Origin: CAZRIP01 sp964600165
Lineage (GTDB): Bacteria > Elusimicrobiota > Elusimicrobia > UBA1565 > UBA9628
DNA length: 9,007 nt
Assembly (NCBI GenBank): GCA_964600165.1
Contig: CAZRIP010000130.1
Coordinates: 1 to 9,007, forward strand
Direction of reading: 5' to 3'
Shown here in pieces: positions 6,112 to 9,007 of this stretch (its first letter is position 1; each line of letters starts with the position of its first letter). Below the pieces are notes generated by a model. The model worked only from the letters and a program-made list of their open reading frames with translations, ran no database searches and had not been told where the DNA came from. Made by a program: the position numbers and the translations under genes.

Positions 6112-6582
6112 CTAAGCGGAGCGGGCCCGCTCCCAGGCGCCGACGAAGCGGATCGCCTCGGCGCCGGTCAGCCTCACTTCCTCGCGCACGTGGGCCTGCG
6201 CGAGCTCCTCGAGCGAGTGCCAGCGCATCTCGCGGTGCTCCTTGGGCGCCAGGCGCGCCGGGCCGTCGCCGACGGGCCGGCAAAAATAGATCAGGTCGAT
6301 GTGCTGCGGGTGGTTCGGGATGTCCTCCAACTGGACGTGGTTGGGGACGTGCAGATACCGCAGTCCTTTCTCCGACGCCTCGGGGCTGCGCTTGGGCGAG
6401 CAAATCTCGGCCTTGAGCCCCGTCTCCTCGGCGATCTCGCGCAGCGCGGCGTCGTCCGGCAGCTCGCCGTCGTCGATGTGGCCGCCCGGGGGCAGCCACA
6501 TATCGAGCTTGCGGTGCAGGAGCAACAGCGTCTTGCCCGCGCGCACGACGTAGCCGGTCGCGACGAAGTGACGTGAGATCAC
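6112..6582 (-). CDS. Nudix hydrolase
   Basis: A 156-residue cytoplasmic Nudix-superfamily enzyme, which would split a nucleoside-diphosphate-linked substrate using Mg2+ or Mn2+. The Nudix box is exact: GX5EX7REUXEEXGU, from G34 through E40 and REIAEETGL (48-56), preceded by the common MWLPPGGHIDDGE segment (28-40). The substrate cannot be read from the box. A C-terminal helix with WHSLEEL (121-127) is ordinary for the family. The start is GTG at 6582, which overlaps the stop of the cyclic-nucleotide-binding gene (GTGA, 4 nt), so translation is probably coupled. A longer reading frame upstream is only the neighbour's coding sequence out of frame. It is the last gene of the four-gene run and ends 13 nt from the convergent secreted-protein gene. 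Confidence 0.92.
   Translation of the reverse strand: MISRHFVATGYVVRAGKTLLLLHRKLDMWLPPGGHIDDGELPDDAALREIAEETGLKAEICSPKRSPEASEKGLRYLHVPNHVQLEDIPNHPQHIDLIYFCRPVGDGPARLAPKEHREMRWHSLEELAQAHVREEVRLTGAEAIRFVGAWERARSA
6118..6133. repeat. 16-bp perfect GC palindrome at the convergent gene junction
   Basis: GGAGCGGGCCCGCTCC reads the same on both strands. It lies in the last codons of the Nudix gene, 20 nt beyond the stop of the plus-strand gene. It could fold in RNA made from either strand (the tip would open to a small loop) or bind a dimeric protein. No T-run accompanies it. Confidence 0.35.
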
Positions 6583-7037
6583 TTCTGGTGGGACGTGTCG
6601 AACTTGCGGCGCTCGGCGATGCGCTGCATCTCGGCGGAGGCTTTCGGATTTTCCTTGAGTACGAGCTGAAAGTCCGAGGCCACGAGCGCGAAGAGCTGCG
6701 CCGGCTCGGCGCACGTCACGGTCGCGTTGCGCGGCTCGCGCGAGATCAGCGCGATCTCGCCGAAGAAATCGCCGGCCTTGAGCGTGGCCACGTTCTTGCC
6801 GAGGCTGAAGAAGCCCTTCTTGAGCGAGACGTCGACCGTGCCCGAGTAGACGATGTAGAAGGCGTCGCCCATCTCGCCCTGCTTGAAGACCTTCTCGCCC
6901 GCGGAATAAGAGTAAAGCAGCACGTAGGGTAGGATCTGCTCGATCTGGCCGACGGTCAGCGGCGAGAAGAACTCGACCTTGCGCAGCAGGCGCGCGAGCA
7001 CGCCGATCTCCGCGTCGCCGACCTGGAGCTTAGTCAC
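6579..7037 (-). CDS. Single-domain cyclic-nucleotide-binding (CAP_ED) protein
   Basis: A 152-residue protein made of one CRP/PKA-type cyclic-nucleotide-binding domain (about 20-135) with no DNA-binding helix-turn-helix, kinase or channel part. The phosphate-binding cassette is intact: FGEIALISREPRNATV (92-107), with G93 and E94 to hold the ribose and R103 to bind the cyclic phosphate. The preceding beta-barrel motifs GEKVFKQGEMGDAFYIV (47-63) and SGTVDVS (65-71) are standard. It should therefore bind cAMP or cGMP and act through a partner not visible here. It sits between the MOSC and Nudix genes: 21 nt after the former, overlapping the latter by 4 nt. The GTG start has only a weak GAGG too far upstream (13 nt), so the start is less certain than the family. 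A nucleotidyl cyclase is encoded 1 kb beyond the operon's end. Confidence 0.9.
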   Translation of the reverse strand: MTKLQVGDAEIGVLARLLRKVEFFSPLTVGQIEQILPYVLLYSYSAGEKVFKQGEMGDAFYIVYSGTVDVSLKKGFFSLGKNVATLKAGDFFGEIALISREPRNATVTCAEPAQLFALVASDFQLVLKENPKASAEMQRIAERRKFDTSHQK

Positions 7038-7058
7038 GCGAATCCGATCCTCGCACTT

Positions 7059-7772
7059 TTAGATGCGCTCGACAAGATCGCCGACGGCGACGCGGCCGGG
7101 GGTCATCACGGCGCCGTAGACGCCGAACGCGGCGTCGGCGTGGTCGACGAGCGCTTGAAGGATCTCAGGCTGCTTCGGTAAGTCCGCTTGAAGGTGAGTG
7201 GTCATCACGCAGCGTTTGCAGGGCTTCTTGACCAAAATGTCCGCCTTGCCGATTCGTAAATCCCCGAGCCAGCCGAGCTCGGGGAACCCCTCGTGCGCGT
7301 CGGCGCCCTCGATCGGCTCGACGACGACGTTCGGGCGGAAGCGCCGCGCGTCCCAACCCAGGCCGGGCGCCAGGCGCTCCATTGTCTTCAACGAGGCCGT
7401 CGTCAGGACGTGCAGCGGGAGGTCGTCGAAGTTCATGCCTTCCGCGGGGACGAGGCGGAATTTCTCTCCGAGCCAGTCCGAGAGCCGCGACGAGGCGTCG
7501 CCGTCGGAGGTCGAGAGCTCGCCGCCGTCGGGCAGCGTGATCTTCGCGGGCGGGACCTCACCTTCTCGCGGAGCGGTCTCGTAAACGGCCGAGGCGAGCA
7601 TGAGGTCCGCGAAGCGCTTGGCGGACGCGGCCTTGCCGTCCTTGCCGCGCAGCGCCCAGCCGCGGTCGCCGGGGATGCCGCGCTCGCCGACGTGGGCCTC
7701 GCGCAGCGGCTCGCCGCCCATCGACTTGACCGCGTAGCGGTAGAGCGCTACGACGCGGCCGATGGCAGGCAT
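7059..7772 (-). CDS. MOSC-domain protein (YcbX/mARC-like)
   Basis: A 237-residue protein with a MOSC N-terminal beta-barrel (about 4-100, with YRYAVKSMGGE at 11-21 and GDRGWAL at 35-41), followed by the MOSC domain. Family members bind the molybdenum cofactor and reduce N-hydroxylated compounds. The signatures RRFRPNVVV (143-151) and PCKRCVMTT (184-192) are present; C188 is the likely molybdenum ligand by comparison with YcbX and mARC. It is shorter than YcbX (about 370) because it lacks the C-terminal 2Fe-2S ferredoxin domain, so electrons would have to come from a separate protein. The start ATG lies 25 nt inside the end of the hydrolase gene and has a Shine-Dalgarno GTGGAG 8 nt upstream. 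Membership of the family is firm; substrate and redox partner are unknown. Confidence 0.9.
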   Translation of the reverse strand: MPAIGRVVALYRYAVKSMGGEPLREAHVGERGIPGDRGWALRGKDGKAASAKRFADLMLASAVYETAPREGEVPPAKITLPDGGELSTSDGDASSRLSDWLGEKFRLVPAEGMNFDDLPLHVLTTASLKTMERLAPGLGWDARRFRPNVVVEPIEGADAHEGFPELGWLGDLRIGKADILVKKPCKRCVMTTHLQADLPKQPEILQALVDHADAAFGVYGAVMTPGRVAVGDLVERI

Positions 7773-8581
7773 GAGGCGAACTCCACGATGGCTCGGGCCG
7801 TCTTTTCGGGCTCGTCCAACGGCGTATGATGATACGCGTTATCGAGTTGGACGCCGCGCGCGCCGCGCAGCTCCTTGAGCACGCGGTCGAAATCTTTTTT
7901 CGGCATGACCTCGGAATGCCCGCCGCGCATGACGAGGGAGGGGACGGAAATCTTCGCGAGCGTCGGCCAGACCGGCGGATAATTGGAGCCGAACGCGCGC
8001 CAGTCGAAGCGCCACGTCCAGCCTTGCGGCGTCTTCTTGACCATGTGCGTCCCGAGCGCCGCGAGTTCCGTTTCCGAAAGAAGCGTCCCTTTCGGCTGCA
8101 GCCGGAAGTGCTTCAGCAGCTCGGCCTTGTCCTGATAGTAAGGCTGCGAGCGGCTGCGCGCGCGCATGAAGCGGCCCTCGCTCGTGCTGTCGATCTCGGA
8201 CAGGAAATCGAACGCCCCGAGCGCGATCAGGCGGTTGGGATACTTGGCGGCGTATTCCAACGCGACCCGCCCGCCCATCGAGTGGCCGACGAGCACGAAC
8301 TTGCTCCAGCCGAGGCAATGCCGCGCCGACTCGACGTTCTCCGTATAGACGTCCAATCCGTACTTGCCGTCGGGCCTCCAGCCGCTGTCGCCGTGGCCGG
8401 CGAAGTCGAGCGCGACGGGTTTGAAGTTTTGGGCGAGCGCGGGCGCGACGCCGTCCCACCAGCGCACGCTCCCGCCCATCCCGTGCAGCATCAAAAGCGG
8501 AAGACCCTCGCCGCCCCAGGACAGCAGGTGCAGGCGAGGGTCCTCGTTGGTCCAGAACGGGATGGGCTCTTCGAAATCCAT
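7748..8581 (-). CDS. Alpha/beta-hydrolase fold enzyme
   Basis: A 277-residue cytoplasmic enzyme of the alpha/beta-hydrolase superfamily, with normal length and no signal peptide. The oxyanion-hole motif HGMGG (33-37), the DFAGHGDSG segment (59-67) and the nucleophile elbow GHSMGG (S101) are clear. The acid is probably E224 in RGGHSEVM, where many relatives have Asp. The catalytic His is most likely H251 in YHHTPLDEPE. A helical cap lies at about 125-200. Such proteins include esterases, C-C hydrolases and haloperoxidase-like enzymes, and the substrate cannot be told. ATG 8581 is chosen because a further upstream in-frame extension only reads the Clp gene out of frame. The start lies 14 nt after the Clp stop with TAGACT between, and it heads the hydrolase-MOSC-cNMP-Nudix run. 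Confidence 0.9.
   Translation of the reverse strand: MDFEEPIPFWTNEDPRLHLLSWGGEGLPLLMLHGMGGSVRWWDGVAPALAQNFKPVALDFAGHGDSGWRPDGKYGLDVYTENVESARHCLGWSKFVLVGHSMGGRVALEYAAKYPNRLIALGAFDFLSEIDSTSEGRFMRARSRSQPYYQDKAELLKHFRLQPKGTLLSETELAALGTHMVKKTPQGWTWRFDWRAFGSNYPPVWPTLAKISVPSLVMRGGHSEVMPKKDFDRVLKELRGARGVQLDNAYHHTPLDEPEKTARAIVEFASCLPSAAS
7781..7786 (-). promoter_or_regulatory. Shine-Dalgarno site that fixes the MOSC start
   Basis: GTGGAG on the minus strand sits 8 nt before ATG 7772, inside the end of the hydrolase gene. It shows that the internal gene MOSC is translated by normal initiation, unlike the genes with TAnnnT starts. Confidence 0.5.
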
Positions 8582-8595
8582 CCCGGAAAGTCTAC
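8582..8595 (-). promoter_or_regulatory. 14-nt gap with TAGACT, possible leaderless -10 for the hydrolase operon
   Basis: The gap between the Clp stop (TAA) and the hydrolase ATG reads GTAGACTTTCCGGG on the minus strand. TAGACT (8594-8589) ends 7 nt before the start. A partial -35 box CGGACA (8615-8610) lies 15 nt upstream, which is short. No Shine-Dalgarno sequence is present. The hexamer is the same as before the ATPase gene. Confidence 0.4.
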
Positions 8596-9007
8596 TTAAT
8601 TGGGCGCTTTGTCCGCGTACCACCCGCCCTTGGCGGGGTCGTAGTCGATCAAGACCTTGTCGCCGCGGCGGATGCGCCGCGCCTTGCGGGCCTCGAGGAT
8701 CGCGTGGTCGAGCTTGCGGTCGATCTCCTGCTTGACCGGGCGCGCGCCGAACTCGGCCTTGGTCCATGAATACTCGACGAGGAAGGCCTTGGCGAGCGGC
8801 GTCAGCGCGGCTTCGAGGCCGTGCTGGTCCTTGTTGCGCGCGTTCAAGTCGTTCATGCGCAGATCCACGATCTGGCGCAGGTGCTGGCGCAGCAGCTCGT
8901 TGAACACGATCGTGCGGTCGTCGCCGACGCGGTTGCGGAACTCGGGCCGGAGCTTCTGCTGGAGGTCCTCCAGGTACGCGTGCTTGATCGCGTCCTGCCC
9001 GGCGATC
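8596..9007 (-). CDS. C-terminal part of a Clp/Hsp100 AAA+ unfoldase (partial)
   Basis: The last 136 residues of a Clp-family ATPase whose 5' part lies beyond the window. They contain the end of the second AAA+ module: LRPEFRNR (19-26 of the visible part), whose final Arg is the likely arginine finger, and then the small D2 helical subdomain with FGARP (86-90), the sensor-2 Arg. The protein ends in DYDPAKGGWYADKAPN, close to the beta-strand end of ClpB and ClpC. Such proteins unfold or disaggregate proteins as hexamers. ClpB, ClpC and ClpA cannot be separated because the N-terminal and middle domains are not visible. The segment after FRNR (VGDDRTIVF) differs from the usual acidic-aromatic IDEIIVF, so it may be a divergent paralogue. 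The hydrolase gene follows 14 nt after the stop. Confidence 0.88.
   Translation of the reverse strand, partial: IAGQDAIKHAYLEDLQQKLRPEFRNRVGDDRTIVFNELLRQHLRQIVDLRMNDLNARNKDQHGLEAALTPLAKAFLVEYSWTKAEFGARPVKQEIDRKLDHAILEARKARRIRRGDKVLIDYDPAKGGWYADKAPN

Noticed and set aside
6583..6714. N-terminal extension of the Nudix gene
   Set aside because: It lies wholly inside the cyclic-nucleotide-binding gene in another frame and reads as Arg/Ala-rich junk. GTG 6582 gives a normal-length Nudix protein and a coupled overlap.
8582..8767. N-terminal extension of the alpha/beta hydrolase to 8767
   Set aside because: The extra 62 residues are Arg/Gly/Pro-rich and lie inside the Clp gene out of frame. The protein from ATG 8581 already has a full fold.

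Overview
This is a GC-rich bacterial chromosomal window. It holds nine protein-coding genes, one of them cut by the right edge. Eight lie on the minus strand and one, coding for a small secreted protein, on the plus strand. I see no rRNA, tRNA, insertion sequence, CRISPR array or phage gene. The gene mix is a stand-alone SWIB protein, an FHA/class III nucleotidyl cyclase, an EIIA-like protein beside an MgtA-type ATPase, and a MOSC protein. With the high G+C this would fit a poorly studied Gram-negative-type lineage such as Elusimicrobiota, the PVC group or deltaproteobacteria-like taxa. That assignment is a guess, because no taxonomic marker gene is present.

Layout from right to left, the direction of minus-strand transcription. 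First comes the C-terminal end of a Clp/Hsp100 AAA+ unfoldase (8596-9007). A compact four-gene run follows: alpha/beta hydrolase, MOSC protein, stand-alone cyclic-nucleotide-binding protein, Nudix hydrolase (8581 to 6112). Its junctions are a 25-nt overlap, a 21-nt gap and a 4-nt GTGA overlap, so it is probably one operon. It converges on the only plus-strand gene (5574-6098), which encodes an exported protein of unknown function. That gene is divergent from an FHA-cyclase (5515-3803), which is followed by an MgtA-type P-type ATPase (3788-1149) and a PTS EIIA-like protein with an extra C-terminal domain (1134-343). A SWIB-domain protein (267-10) with its own promoter and Shine-Dalgarno sequence ends the window.

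Two themes stand out. The first is signalling: the cyclase could make a cyclic nucleotide, and a single-domain cyclic-nucleotide receiver with intact phosphate-binding residues lies about 1.5 kb upstream in another operon. The cyclase has the metal and transition-state residues but lacks the usual purine-selecting Lys/Asp(Thr) pair. The Mg2+-transporter homologue is flanked by the cyclase and the EIIA-like protein, so ion uptake may be tied to signalling; this is inferred from position only. The second is gene starts: five of the nine starts have no Shine-Dalgarno sequence and instead carry a TAnnnT hexamer 6-8 nt before the start codon, as expected for leaderless mRNAs. In three of these cases the stop-to-start gap is exactly 14 nt.
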